Below are positions 23,172-33,398 of a stretch of 64,000 bases of DNA, piece by piece. Each line of letters opens with the position of its first letter. Position 1 is the first letter of the stretch. The DNA lies in assembly GCA_001466705.2 (NCBI GenBank), contig LATX02000253.1:1-64000 (forward strand), given 5' to 3'. The notes beneath the pieces were generated by a model. The model did no database searches. It was not told the DNA's origin and saw nothing but the letters and a program-made list of their open reading frames with translations. Both the position numbers and the translations under genes were made by a program. The stretch is from Moniliophthora roreri (taxonomy: Eukaryota > Basidiomycota > Agaricomycetes > Agaricales > Marasmiaceae).

Positions 23172-23745
23172 CTTTCAGGTTCGTTGCTGCCTCGTGGTGG
23201 TGGTAAGAGAGAAAGAGAGGATGTGACTTTGTGTCACATCCTCTCGAAGGTAACGCCGGCGCCGGAAGGTCCCAGATTCGAAAATCTAGGATTTTCAACG
23301 TCGGGGAAGAAGATGGTGGTGTCAGCGCAAGTGGCTGACACCTTCATCGTGGGCGTTTTAGCTGAGGTGCACGACGTCTTGGTACCTGGTATAGTACGGC
23401 ACTCGAAGCTCTTTCTCTAGCCTCTGGAACGACATGAGCAACGAAAACGTTGTTCTGTGCGTACTCAGAGGCTGGGGAAAGGCCTTGGTCGTGCTAGGGA
23501 AGGTGCTAATGGTGGAAGTTTGGCCTCTGTGGGTGTACGTCGTCGACGTGCAATGGTATGCGTCGATCCGCATTGGTTTGGATGCGAGTAGGGTTTTGTA
23601 AGGCGAGTAATGCACTTTGAGATGGGTTCTTGGATGTGAGGCGGGTCCTACGCTTGCGAGACGGGTTCTGAACTTGCGAGATGGACCGGTTCTGAGTACT
23701 TGGGTGCCATTGCAATGGGCATTCGTCGCCGGAGATGATACAAGG
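23172..23745 (-). pseudogene. Module 5 long exon-like segment
   Basis: Reads AQNNVFVAHVVPEARE, then VSATCADTTIFFPDVENPRF, then SGAGVTFERM and a stop. Palindromes: 55-base at 23419-23473, 25-base GGTGTCAGC/GCTGACACC at 23318-23342, 22-base at 23270-23291, 31-base at 23215-23245. The part above about 23490 has no counterpart that I can align to module 2. Confidence 0.45.
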
Positions 23746-23930
23746 CTGTAAGAACTAAAGAAACCGTTAGAAGAATCCAAAAAAGTACGAATTAAGCACG
23801 CACCTTTAATACTCTATCCTCTGCCCTTCTCCCGCCCTCTCCTTCAGCTTTTCTCCCTCCAAAGTCTTGTATATAGCCTGAAGATAATGTAGTCAGTAGA
23901 ATAGAACCAAATGAATGAAAAGAAACTCAC
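23746..23930 (-). other. Micro-exon cassette e (74-nt micro-exon 23804-23877)
   Basis: Introns 23878-23930 (53 bases, GTGAGT to TTCAG) and 23746-23803 (58 bases, GTGCGT to TTACAG). The micro-exon begins GCTATATACAAG and ends ATTAAAG. It is the most diverged minus-strand cassette, yet it keeps the same lengths. Confidence 0.6.
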
Positions 23931-24009
23931 CTGTCTTTGTTTCCTCACCGACGTTGTGATGGTAAAAGATCAAGAGAGGCTGCACAGCCTCTCGGACACG
24001 CGGCACTGC
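23931..24009 (-). pseudogene. Module 6 edge, next to an inversion
   Basis: Only the donor-side end of a minus-strand module is present: the CTCTT..TTACCATCACAACG stretch and a perfect stem GAGAGGCTG/CAGCCTCTC at 23974-23993. A plus-strand module starts immediately to the right. Confidence 0.4.
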
Positions 24010-24690
24010 ATCACGTCTCCGACGATCGATTTGCTCTTTGATCTCTTACCATCACCACGGCCATGTACTAGCACCCACAGGTAAGTTCTTTCTTATTTCT
24101 TTCATTCCTTTCTACTCAATACTCTCCTACAGGACTATCTACTTGAACTTGGAGGGAGGTAGGATGAAGGAGAAGCAGGGAGAATGGAAGAGGTCAGGAT
24201 TCCCGGTGCGTAGCGACTTTTGTTACATTTTTCTTGGCTCTTACCTTTCCTTTTGCTTTCTACAGCATCTACGGACCTCTGCTGACCGTATCTTGGAATA
24301 CCACGGAATCAAATGTACTCTCCGGCGTCACCAACTCGCAACGGCTTCGGCTCTATCTTTCCAATAACCAACAAACCAACACCCTTTCAGCCACCTTCCC
24401 CAGCGCCCAGAGACTCCAGAAGCATGCTTCGGGATATGCTGTACCATATTCCGCTGTCAGCTGAGCATTCCGATGCTGTCTGCCTATCGGTCGGCGCAGT
24501 ACTATGACTCTTACGTCCTCAACTCATTTCCGCCACATTCCTAAGCGCCGAGTGAGTCCCGAATTTCACTTCTAGTGTTTTCTAGGTTGCTGAATTCGAT
24601 TCTGGTGTCAGCGGATCCTGCTGACGCCATCTTCCCTTTGATCGACACCCTGGCTGGACCCGCACCTCTCCCATCATGACCACTTACCGT
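24010..24690 (+). pseudogene. Module on the plus strand, 73-nt micro-exon 24133-24205
   Basis: It starts with CTCTTTGATCTCTTACC, the same pyrimidine stretch that precedes the donor in the minus-strand modules. An intron (GTAAGT to CTACAG, ending 24132) is followed by a 73-base micro-exon with GACTATCTACTTG at its start, then an intron of 60 bases (24206-24265). The long segment after it contains the stem GGTGTCAGC/GCTGACGCC near 24605-24630. It points away from module 6, giving a head-to-head inverted pair. Confidence 0.45.
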
Positions 24691-25010
24691 CTATAGCCTC
24701 TGCGAATATGAAGAACAATGCATTCATTGTTCTCGCTGTCTCAGAGGCTAGTCGGCACCTCTGTAAGTGTTCATGTGGGTTAGGTTGCAGGTTGAGTTGA
24801 TGGGTTTCATCAAACTCGGGTGAAGCTGACCAGAGTACCAGCCTCTCGTCAGAGACGAGAGGCTGCTTTGGAGCTCCATACTGAGTTTGATGGGATCCTT
24901 TAAACTCAGTCATAGAGCTGGCACCCTGGCACACTCTTCGTCGGGGACGAAGAGTGGTATTAGCACCACAATTGCCGAGGTACATGAGTGATGAACTACA
25001 TCAACTCGGG
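24690..25010 (-). pseudogene. Outer module remnant with 55-base palindrome
   Basis: The palindrome AGCCTCTG..CAGAGGCT is at 24695-24749, again exactly 55 bases, with core AACAATG/CATTGTT. The minus-strand reading ASETARTMNALFFIFAEA replaces NDEFVVAVVPEA, so the peptide is lost while the fold is kept. Confidence 0.45.
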
Positions 25011-25300
25011 TGTAAGTGCCAGGGTATACGCCGTATCGTCGTAGACGTTACGATGCATGCTCCGGAACCTTTCCTGAGTGATGTAATTCATATCAACTCA
25101 GGTGGAAAGGTGCCAGAACATGCATCGTAACGTCGGGGACGTTACAGTGTACCTGCAGGCACCTCCCAAGAGATGTAATACATCAGCTCGAGGTCAGAGT
25201 GCTAGAGTATGCATTGTAACGTCCCCGACGTTACGGTGCTTGTTCTAGCACCTTTCCCGAGTGATGTAAATACTTGGCGTATGTGAGAGCACCCACAGCT
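24770..25300. repeat. Five tandem fold-back units of about 90-100 bp
   Basis: Hairpin centres lie at about 24852, 24944, 25047, 25136 and 25226. Most stems have the form stem-GTC-N3-GAC-stem. The first two are perfect 11-base stems (24840-24864 and 24932-24956). The last two extend into imperfect fold-backs of roughly 25 paired positions with GGTGCC/GGCACC or GTGCTAGA/TCTAGCAC at the base. The flanks repeat GAGTGATGTAAT and ATCAACTCAGG. No protein coding is evident. Confidence 0.75.
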
Positions 25301-25740
25301 CTTGTCCCGAGGTTCTGTAAAAAAGTAGGCAATGGTCTATTGCCCACTCAGTGCTTTGGATAGATAGTCAGTATATAAAAGTTAGATGAATGGAAAAAAA
25401 ACTTACCGTTGCGTGTCGTTGTCGTGGTACGAGAGAGGGGTGAGCTTACAAGCGCTGGCCAGCGCTTAACAACGGACAGTGTCTGTTCATTAGCGCTGGT
25501 CGGCGCTTAGCAACGGACACTGTCTGTTCATAAGCGCCAATGTGAAAATAAATAGTATTAACAATATATAAAAATATAATGATATATTAAAGGAAAAAGA
25601 GTAGTGTCTCAGATCTACTACTATTTATGGTAAGTAAAAAGAGAGAGGCGTGATGGATCCGTCACGTCGCGGATCCGTCCGAATGAGACATTCGGCGGCA
25701 GTTATATGAGTAAAAGAGCTATGTACAGATTCAATTGACT
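25301..25740. other. More palindromes and decayed module ends
   Basis: A minus-strand donor-like end (CTCTCGTACCACGACAACG then GTAAGTTT) lies near 25400-25440. Palindromes include GCGCTGGCCAGCGC near 25444 and AACGGACAGTGTCTGTT near 25470. They suggest further eroded modules. Confidence 0.45.
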
Positions 25741-26682
25741 ATTAAAGCTATTGTAGAGCTTATTGAATATGTATAGACTTGTTGGGATACCTGGTAAGGC
25801 CATATAATATGTGGAAGACTCAATACAGACTTGTAAGCAGGATTTCACATACTCCTAGGAATCTAGAAAAGATCAAGGCATATCTTGAGAACCACTGGAG
25901 CTCTGAACTGAAAAAGAATATTCTCATGATAAGAAAAATACTTCTGTCATTTTGACCTATCAAACATGTCATTTGGGTCAGTAGACAACCCAATTTGCAA
26001 TCACAACCTCAATTCAGGTAGTATTTTAATGTTTGACATGCAGTAGCAAATATAGTGATCAGATTGATTAAAAAACCTATATAACAACTCCTGGTACCCA
26101 CCTTGACATGCTGAAACACACCTCAAAGCCGTGTAATCCATACAATCCTGAATGCAGAGCTATAACCAAAAGTTCAAAAAACTACTTGCAATAAAATAAA
26201 GATCAGCTTATATTTTGGAAGCCACTTGTGCCATTGACTAGATAGAGATACTCCCATGAGCAGAAAAATATCCCTGTCATTTTGAGCCATTAAGCCTGAA
26301 ATTTGGATCAGTACAAGCATCAATACAAAGTACCACTCTTAAAATAGATAGTATTTTCAAAGTCTATATGCCAAAAGGGATGTGGTGATCCAGGCAGCTA
26401 GAAAAGCTATTTTACAGACTATTGGATATCTACTGGCACACTGAAACACCCACCAAGGTATTGTGATCACTGGAAGACCCAATGTACATGTATAAGTAGA
26501 AGTTCGAAAATTGGCAGCGGTAAAACAAAGATCAGGTCATATCTTGAGAACAACTAAAGCTATTGACTAGCAAGAGATAGCCCCATATTCAGACAGTATA
26601 CAAGAGCATTTTGAGGTATGTATCATGACAGTCTGATCAGCTGGAGTCTCAATGTGCAAGCCTTTTCTCAAAACTAATAGCA
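25740..26682. repeat. AT-rich degenerate tandem repeat, about 330 bp, three copies
   Basis: The phrase AAAGATCAGG..ATATCTTGAGAA and variants recurs at about 25872, 26196 and 26527. The phrase TGTCATTTTGA and its flank recurs at about 25945, 26275 and 26610. Copies are heavily diverged, implying age. No coding sequence seen. Confidence 0.65.
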
Positions 26683-26868
26683 GTTTTTTGCAATTTATTT
26701 CAAAAGGGGATTTCAAGAAAAGATACTGACTATAGCTGTTTCCTAGTACTTATTGGATGTTAGAATAAGGGAAAAAAATTTTGTACAAAGTAAATCATGG
26801 GAACCTCCAATTTGGGCCAAAAAGGATTTTAGGCCACAATGTAGCATTATGGTGGAGACATACCTATA
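26683..26868. repeat. 185-bp segment shared with 18374-18558
   Basis: Nearly identical to the fragment at 18.4 kb, far better preserved than the 330-bp repeats just to its left. The two copies therefore separated recently or are maintained by exchange. Confidence 0.85.
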
Positions 26869-27863
26869 GATGCCCCGCCTTTATGGTGTTTGGTATGGCG
26901 TTCGAGACGCGCGAGCCATGTTCTCTCTCCTTCCGAAACTCCAAGGGCTACTTCTCCTCCCGCCTCTCTGAGATCCTAGCATTTTGAGAATCTTCATAAC
27001 GTGGAGGGGAATGGATATTAGATTAGCGTTGGCTGTGGGAACGAGACATGAGCGTCAGAACATATAAGGCACCGGAAGGACTATTGTACCCTGATGACGA
27101 TGGGATACTGTGTTCCGGTGTCTTCTGAGTCATGAACCAGATTAACTTCAAACATGGAGCTGAAAATTATGAAGATGATGTTAACGAACCCACAAGCATT
27201 CAGCGTTCACAACTCACCTCATCTTCATGATGTCCCTAGTGATAGGCAACGTTCGCTAAAGGTATACAGCACCAGCGTGAGAAATGGGTGAGTCAGCACG
27301 CCAAAATTTGTTCTTGTTCTCTTCCGTCATGTCGTCGCGTCACTGAAGTTGCTCTGCGTCCGGCATGAGCAAAAAAGTACCATGTTGAGGTACAAGTGGG
27401 TACTTTGTTATATCCATCTCTTTCTTTCATCCTGATCATTACATTGCAGGTAACGAACATAGTTCAAGTTGGATGTATTCGCCGGTAACTGGAAGATGGG
27501 TCTTTATGAGGCACGAATGTGAATCTTTATCGCTTTCATATTCCTTGATTTCTCATTAGTTGTGCTGTATCAACGCTCCTTTCTGTAGAACAATCACTTT
27601 TGGCAACGTTCTGCAATTTGTTGCTCGACGTCACCCCCTAAGCTATTCGACCACAATCAATCCTTTATTCCCTCACAACTAGTCAATCACGTCACTCGCA
27701 TTCTCCTCGAGTTGTCTTTTACGTCGACCGAAGGCATTTCGGAAGTCATCGAAACTGAATAACAGTTGCTTTTCACCACTCGCAGCACCCTAAACTCAAT
27801 CTTCCTACTCCATCGTAATTCCGTATCCCCATGTGTTTAATCATCGGCTAACGTACTCCCCGC
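26869..27863. other. No gene recognised
   Basis: Base composition shifts to about half GC and CpG becomes common. Only short open stretches occur on either strand. I see no repeats or RNA genes. Confidence 0.5.
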
Positions 27864-27887
27864 TTGAACGTGCATCTATCACCCACA

Positions 27888-28163
27888 ATGCACTCTCCCA
27901 TAATACAGGCATGCAAATACGCCATAGCGGGGGATTTCATGGGTGGAGTGTGTTTGCTGTGTGCTCAGTGGGATCCAAATGAAAGGTACGACTTCTTTTC
28001 ATTCCTTTCTTCACATTTCCTGATATGCATTTTCTATAGCTGCAACTCTAGGTCTTCTCAAAGGTGCTCAGCGCCTATGTCCGGTTCTGCTGCTGGCCGA
28101 TTTTTTTTACGTGACTCACATTTGACGCACCTTTCCTGCATCGACCACCAACGTCCTCCTTGA
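27888..28163 (+). CDS. Possible two-exon small protein, unrecognised
   Basis: ATG at 27888 opens MHSPIIQACKYAIAGDFMGG, continuing to about 27985. A possible intron (GTACGACTT to TATAG or CTCTAG) joins it to a second stretch ending with a stop at 28163. The product would be about 75 residues. No family recognised. It could also be an upstream part of the next gene. Confidence 0.25.
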   Translation: MHSPIIQACKYAIAGDFMGGVCLLCAQWDPNERYDFFSFLSSHFLICIFYSCNSRSSQRCSAPMSGSAAGRFFLRDSHLTHLSCIDHQRPP

Positions 28164-28457
28164 CATTCTTCCTATCCGATACATGCCTCGAGACACGGGG
28201 AGGTGAAATTACATCTCGAACGGTGCCGCTTCCTAACTATCCGTCCTCTACGGCCAAATTGGGAGCCTTTCGGTACTGCCGACTTTTTGAAGGTTAGAAA
28301 TAGTTCAGATGGACGGAATGGGGTTCGTTCATTAGAAGGTTTAGGGAGATGGCAAATACGAGGGTTTTGGAGCTTTCAGGGCGGTCGGGACGATAGAAGG
28401 GGTTGGAAGAATTCAGTGGGAGCGATACTTCGTTTCAGCGCAGAAGCTAGACACGGT

Positions 28458-29083
28458 ATGCCCAAGCTCCCATCAGTTCTATCATGCACATTTCCGTTCT
28501 ATCCTACCCGACATGCCCATACCGCGACGTCGGACGTCTTCCAGTATTCACCAACATCGACCGTCGCTCTACCCTCTCTACTGAAGACGAAGAATCGCAA
28601 TGACGAAGGCACACTCACTGGGTTCCATATTCCATCTACGACCATTCTCTTCAATACCACCGCCTCCTGCGCACCTGGTGCTCCCGTTTTTTCCTTACAT
28701 GGCATGCCCAACCAGCGTCGTCGACCACTACGTCTTTATCTACTATTTTCGCCGGCTCGTTACCAGTGGCACTTTTTCGTACCAAATCCGATGATTCTAT
28801 CGAGCATGGATCCCTGGTCGCTTCCTCAATGCAACGTCGGGACAGCCAACGGTCCAAAAAGCGTTGGAAGGCGTTCAGTGCAGGAAAAATGGAGCTTGTT
28901 GGGCAGATGAGTCGGAAGGCGGTTTATAGGAGAGTAAGAAGGGTTTCTAGGGTATTCGGAGGACTGAAGGAGGTGCCTGAACTTGATAAAAGATATACTT
29001 TATTCCGACAGAGAACAATGTCTACTTTCGAATGTTCACCGTACTATCCTGCTCAGCGTTACTCAACCCCGAAAGTCTTCTAG
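28458..29083 (+). CDS. Unknown 195-aa protein, two exons
   Basis: Exon 28458-28677, intron 28678-28715 (38 bases, GTGCTC to ACCAG), exon 28716-29083. The spliced length is 588 bases, a clean multiple of three ending in a stop. The N-terminal half is rich in Ser, Thr and Pro (TTASCAP joined to ASSTTTSLS). The C-terminal half is basic and helical-looking (RSKKRWKAFSAGK, RKAVYRRVRRVSRVFGG). There is no recognised domain and no clear signal peptide. The start is the first ATG that keeps frame; an upstream exon is possible. Confidence 0.5.
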
Positions 29084-30447
29084 TCCTCACTCTTAAACAA
29101 AGAAGATTTCATTCCTCTGATAATAACCATGTACAATATCACCCTCGTTGACAATGAATGAACACTAGCTTCATCTCGATGTGTAGGACGCGATCGTGGC
29201 AAAGACGTCACACTGTATCTCCGCAGGAAACGGAATTACACACAAAGTCGGTTGGTAAATGGCACCGTACGGTACGTGAAGGCCTCCGACCAAGCAGAAC
29301 CTGCCCAGGATCAACTCCGGCGAGATAATCATGACAACGCCGTACAGTGCCCAAGAAAGCGAGTTCTGTCTTGCTCTATTCGTGTTGGAAAGTCAAAATG
29401 TTTGCGCTAGTCCGGAGACTGACAACAAGCCGATAACTGGAGCATTCGACGCACCAATCGTCTTTGAAGATGGTTATGTTGTAATGAGAACGGCAAGATG
29501 AAGGGAGTCAGGAAGTGAGCGAGCGAACGATCAGGTACCGGTATCGATGAATGACGAGTTGAGACCTGCTTTAGTGTATCACCATGGACTCGGGAGTGAT
29601 GATAGGTGCGAACTGCGTGGGGGTGTATTGCATGAGACCACAGTATCTGTCATGAAGTGCCAGAAGCACTGTGGAAATCATGAGTATCAGGAGACGCGAA
29701 AAGAGATAAGAGAACGCACCAGCGAATTATATACACATTGACCTCCAGGCTCCAGAATCGATTTCTCTGCTCCCATAGCCAAGTTACACGAGCATCCGGA
29801 ATCCACAGCACCAGTTCTAACCAGAGTGTGCTTCACCATCCTAAACGAGGCAGCGAGTGAGAGAGAGGGGGGCGGGATGCGAGGGTAGGTACCACGTAGT
29901 GAAGGGCTTGAGGGCAAAAAACGGCGTAGCTGGGAAGACGGACATGGTGGGAAGGCCTAGTTACCGAGGTACATCGTCAAAATCCATCGAAGCGCCAACG
30001 CGACCACAAAAGCATCAACATCGTAAGTGTTGTCCTCGGGAACGGTGAAGTGGGGTATTGACAGGCGATTATGGTGTTGGGAGCGACATTAGCGAAAGAA
30101 ATACGTTGAAGAATGGCGATCGTCACTTGGTGAGTAATGCCTGATCTTGCAAGAAGAGAGCATGACAGCTGGCGGCGTGAGGACGGCGCCGGAGTAGCTA
30201 TTCAATAATACAAGCGAAGTCTTCTGTTTGCGAGCGTGCTGCAAACAGGTTGTTTGGTTCTGAGTAAAGGACATATGAAGCACAGAACTTACACAAGGAG
30301 CCATAAACCAACTACTCTGTACAGCACGTTTTAAGCGGGTTGCGTGGTCACAGGTTCCGCCATTAAGCGCAAGAATGTCAGTACAATCCGCACGCATAAC
30401 CTAGAAAAAAGGAATTCAAAGATGACCATAGTTTCGACAATTGAGAG
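29084..30447. other. No clear gene; minus-strand fragments only
   Basis: Minus-strand stretches include a hydrophobic piece near 29330-29400 (SLSWALYGVVMIISPELIL) that could be a membrane segment of a decayed gene, and open stretches at 29687-29917 and 30089-30397. I could not splice them into a model. Confidence 0.3.
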
Positions 30448-31369
30448 GTGAATAGCCTACCAGATATTATGGGAGTTGATCGAATACCATATCAAAAGGC
30501 CGGCGCCAATGACATCCTGCGCGTGTTTGGCTTAAGTGCTCCAGCCAAACATCCGGCATCGGATACCCGCCTCGGACTCCAACGACGGTCAGCTTCCTTC
30601 TACAATGTCTTCCTTCAAACTACAGCCTTCAATACTCCAGGGGGTCAGACCTCCGATATGAAGGTCTCCTTTGTAAACTTTTTGGAACAACAGGTACGTT
30701 CCTCGCTTCGTAATTGACAACACCAAAGTCATTTATAGCGCTGTTTTTAGGTACTCACGAAGCTTCATATTGCCCCCAAAAAAAATATCAGGAAACGCAC
30801 GAACAAGACCTTTTAACAGTACATTGGGATTATGATGACGAATGGGTGTCGGAAAGCTAGAAAAATGGCTGTTCTAATGGGTGCGTTTCGACAAACTCGG
30901 CATTCGACGTCTTTCCGTCTTGCTGATCCTTACAAAGATACTGCGTGTTTCATATAACGTTACACCTCATCATGGCCATAGTAATCTCGAGGATATGCCT
31001 CAGAGCATCGCCGTCTTCAGACAAGGGGAGTTAATGCAATCGTTACTCACATATGATCTTGTTCACTTCAGAGAATTCGGACGACAGAATAGTGTCATGC
31101 AGAGACGTTACTCACTCTTCGAGTTGTGGGATCGGAATTTTTTGTTCTTAGGATACACCTTCAATTTCGATCTCCATTCTGGATATCATATGATAATCTG
31201 GCACTCGTTATCTACATCTCGAGAATACACGATAACGCCTACATGTCCAACCCATCATACTGGTTCCTTAACGCTCCCTTCTGGCCTCGTATGCTCTGCT
31301 CAAATATACGGAGAACATTGTCATATTATATATAACATGAGCTTCGGTTGGTCCGAAGTTGAGAGCTAG
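30448..31369 (+). pseudogene. Possible decayed gene, unrecognised
   Basis: A protein-like stretch at 30480-30690 (ANDILRVFGLSAPAKHPA, MKVSFVNFLEQQ) runs into a plausible donor GTACGT. A later piece at 31126-31335 (NAYMSNPSYWFLNAPFWP) is in another frame. Stops between them block a single model. No family recognised. Confidence 0.25.
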
Positions 31370-33398
31370 GTATCTTTGTCAGTGAGACTCAGAAAAAAGC
31401 ACGAACCACAGCCTCCTTGTTCAGATATACCTCATCCCGTCAATCGCAGTCCGCTGTTGCGCTCGAGAAACAGTCTTCGGCCTTATCCATCTGGAAATGA
31501 GTGCATTTCAATTACACCTATGTACACCGGGTCTGGTGTCGGTGACTCTAGGTAGTATCACCACAAGGAAATTGGTTGGTTTAGAATGGGGCTGACCGGT
31601 GAGGAGACGGAGGGCACTGTTGTATACGTTGTTTTTGGAGAGAAGAGAAGTTCTATCATACCGACTTCCGAGATCGCCAGTTTCCAAGCTTTTCAGGTTT
31701 GATGCTTCACACCATCGGCCAAGGATTCGGAGCAAAGTACTAGTAGCAATCGTTTGTTGAATGTGAATGCATGAAGAATTCAAGCTCACGACAACACTTT
31801 GAGTAAGAGCGTAGGCCATACAGTCTGGCGGAGCTACCTGATGAGCGTAACACGGAGAACTCAATTATCCATTTATACTGCAGCGCCAAAGGAAGCTCAC
31901 GACATGATTTGCATTCTCCATCGTAACACGATCCAGCATTTTCGTTGCCTCTCCTTTCGTGGTCCGCCCAAACCGTCTTCCACACCGAATCAGGGCATAC
32001 AAATGTTTCAGATTGTCCTTGCATAGGATATTCTTGTTAAACAGTACTTGTTTGGTAGGCTAAATCTGCGAAACACCGACTCAGCAAAGACTCGAACATC
32101 GGAAGAAAATAAATTGACTCACGCAAGGCAACCCGTCAGTATCGTAACATTTCCCGACTTGCTCTTTCGACCGCGCATTGACAAAGCACTCATTAGTGCG
32201 TGTACGCATATCGTACTCATCAAGGCTCGTTGATGGGACCTGCATTTGGCTGTGTGAATAGTTCGAGGGAGCCAGAATTGACGCATTTACCTTCGAGGTG
32301 GTTACGGCTTCGGATCAGTCTATGGAACGTAGATGACAAGTAAGAGGGGGCTGGGGTATGGAGCGTATCCAAGAGCTAGGCGTCTTGGCGACAGCAGCAA
32401 GAACGAGCGCCATCTGGCCAAAAGAATATCTTTCCGTCGTTCTGGACAGTTAAGCTGGGGAGTCTGAGACATTTAATGACTTTTCTCTGCACAGTTGGAT
32501 GACGATGCTTTGCCTTTGAATCTTACTGGAAAAAGAGGAGGCTACAAGTACTCATAGCATAGATATTTGAGCGCAGATTTGTCGATCGGCGTCTAATACG
32601 CTATGCAGAGCACTGCTGTCAATGAACTAAGCCATCTGGATAAAAAGTATCTTGGAGGGTGGTATGAGCTTGTGTACTGGCTACAAGTTAAAATGCTTTA
32701 CATACCTACGCCTCCGAGTCCGCTCCTTCATACCATCAAGCACAAATCAGATGTCGCCTTATCGACTGTCGACTCCTAGCATCCCTCGCGACAGATTGTA
32801 GCTTTGTTATAGCTGACATGAATATGGGATCTCGTGTCGTAGAATTCGGATTCAGGATAAAGATCGTGAAGGTAATGGAGAAAGCGGGAAAGGTCAACTC
32901 GGGGCCAATTCAGTGTTTTGGAAAATCCTTCCCACGCTTTTCGAATCCATCACCGGTGCTCGAGATTTGTTAGCCATGGTCTGCATATCTATCATCGTCC
33001 CTCACCTTGTTATTCCACCAGTTTGCATGGTTCATCAACGTGGAACCAGATGCATAAGAAATCACCTGCCACCGTTGTATCCTTGGGCCCGAGATTCTGT
33101 ATAGCGGCGGTGCAGAATTTCGACTTAGGATCACGATAATGATGATATCTATTTGTTGAAAAGCCTTCGCACGCACTCCGGAATACGCCGTAGCCACGAC
33201 AGTAAATAGCGCTCGTATTGACAGGACAGGCGTGGAAAACGTGTGTTTTTTCTATTACCTGCGTGCAAACCGAATAGCTGCACTGCACCCGCGACATGAT
33301 GCATGATCTCTGGCAGAAGTAGGTTTTATTCGACATCCGTATGAGCACAGCCTTGTTACGATTTGCAGGCATCACATTCTTCCCTCGGAACCACCACC
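31370..33398. other. No gene recognised
   Basis: Only short unrelated open stretches on both strands. There are no repeats, RNA-like structures or transposon signatures that I can identify. Confidence 0.45.

Larger units (their letters stand above)
19790..24010 (-). other. Array of hairpin-rich spliced-looking modules (minus strand)
   Basis: Five full module steps and part of a sixth run on the minus strand. Each step reads: long exon-like segment (about 500-770 bases), intron of 51-53 bases, micro-exon of 72-74 bases, intron of about 58 bases, next long segment. The long segments share peptide-like stretches in one frame (NDEFVVAVVPEA; CADTTIVLGDVDNPR; LGSLGAGVTIERM followed by a stop) and a set of palindromes at fixed spacing. 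I know no protein family that fits. It could be one long transcript, a tandem set of short genes with introns after the stop, or non-coding RNA. N joins lie at 20277 and 22529. Confidence 0.6.

Noticed and set aside
24770..25300. CRISPR-like repeat with hairpins
   Set aside because: The flanks are conserved and the hairpins variable in a fungal chromosome; the spacing and content do not fit a CRISPR array.
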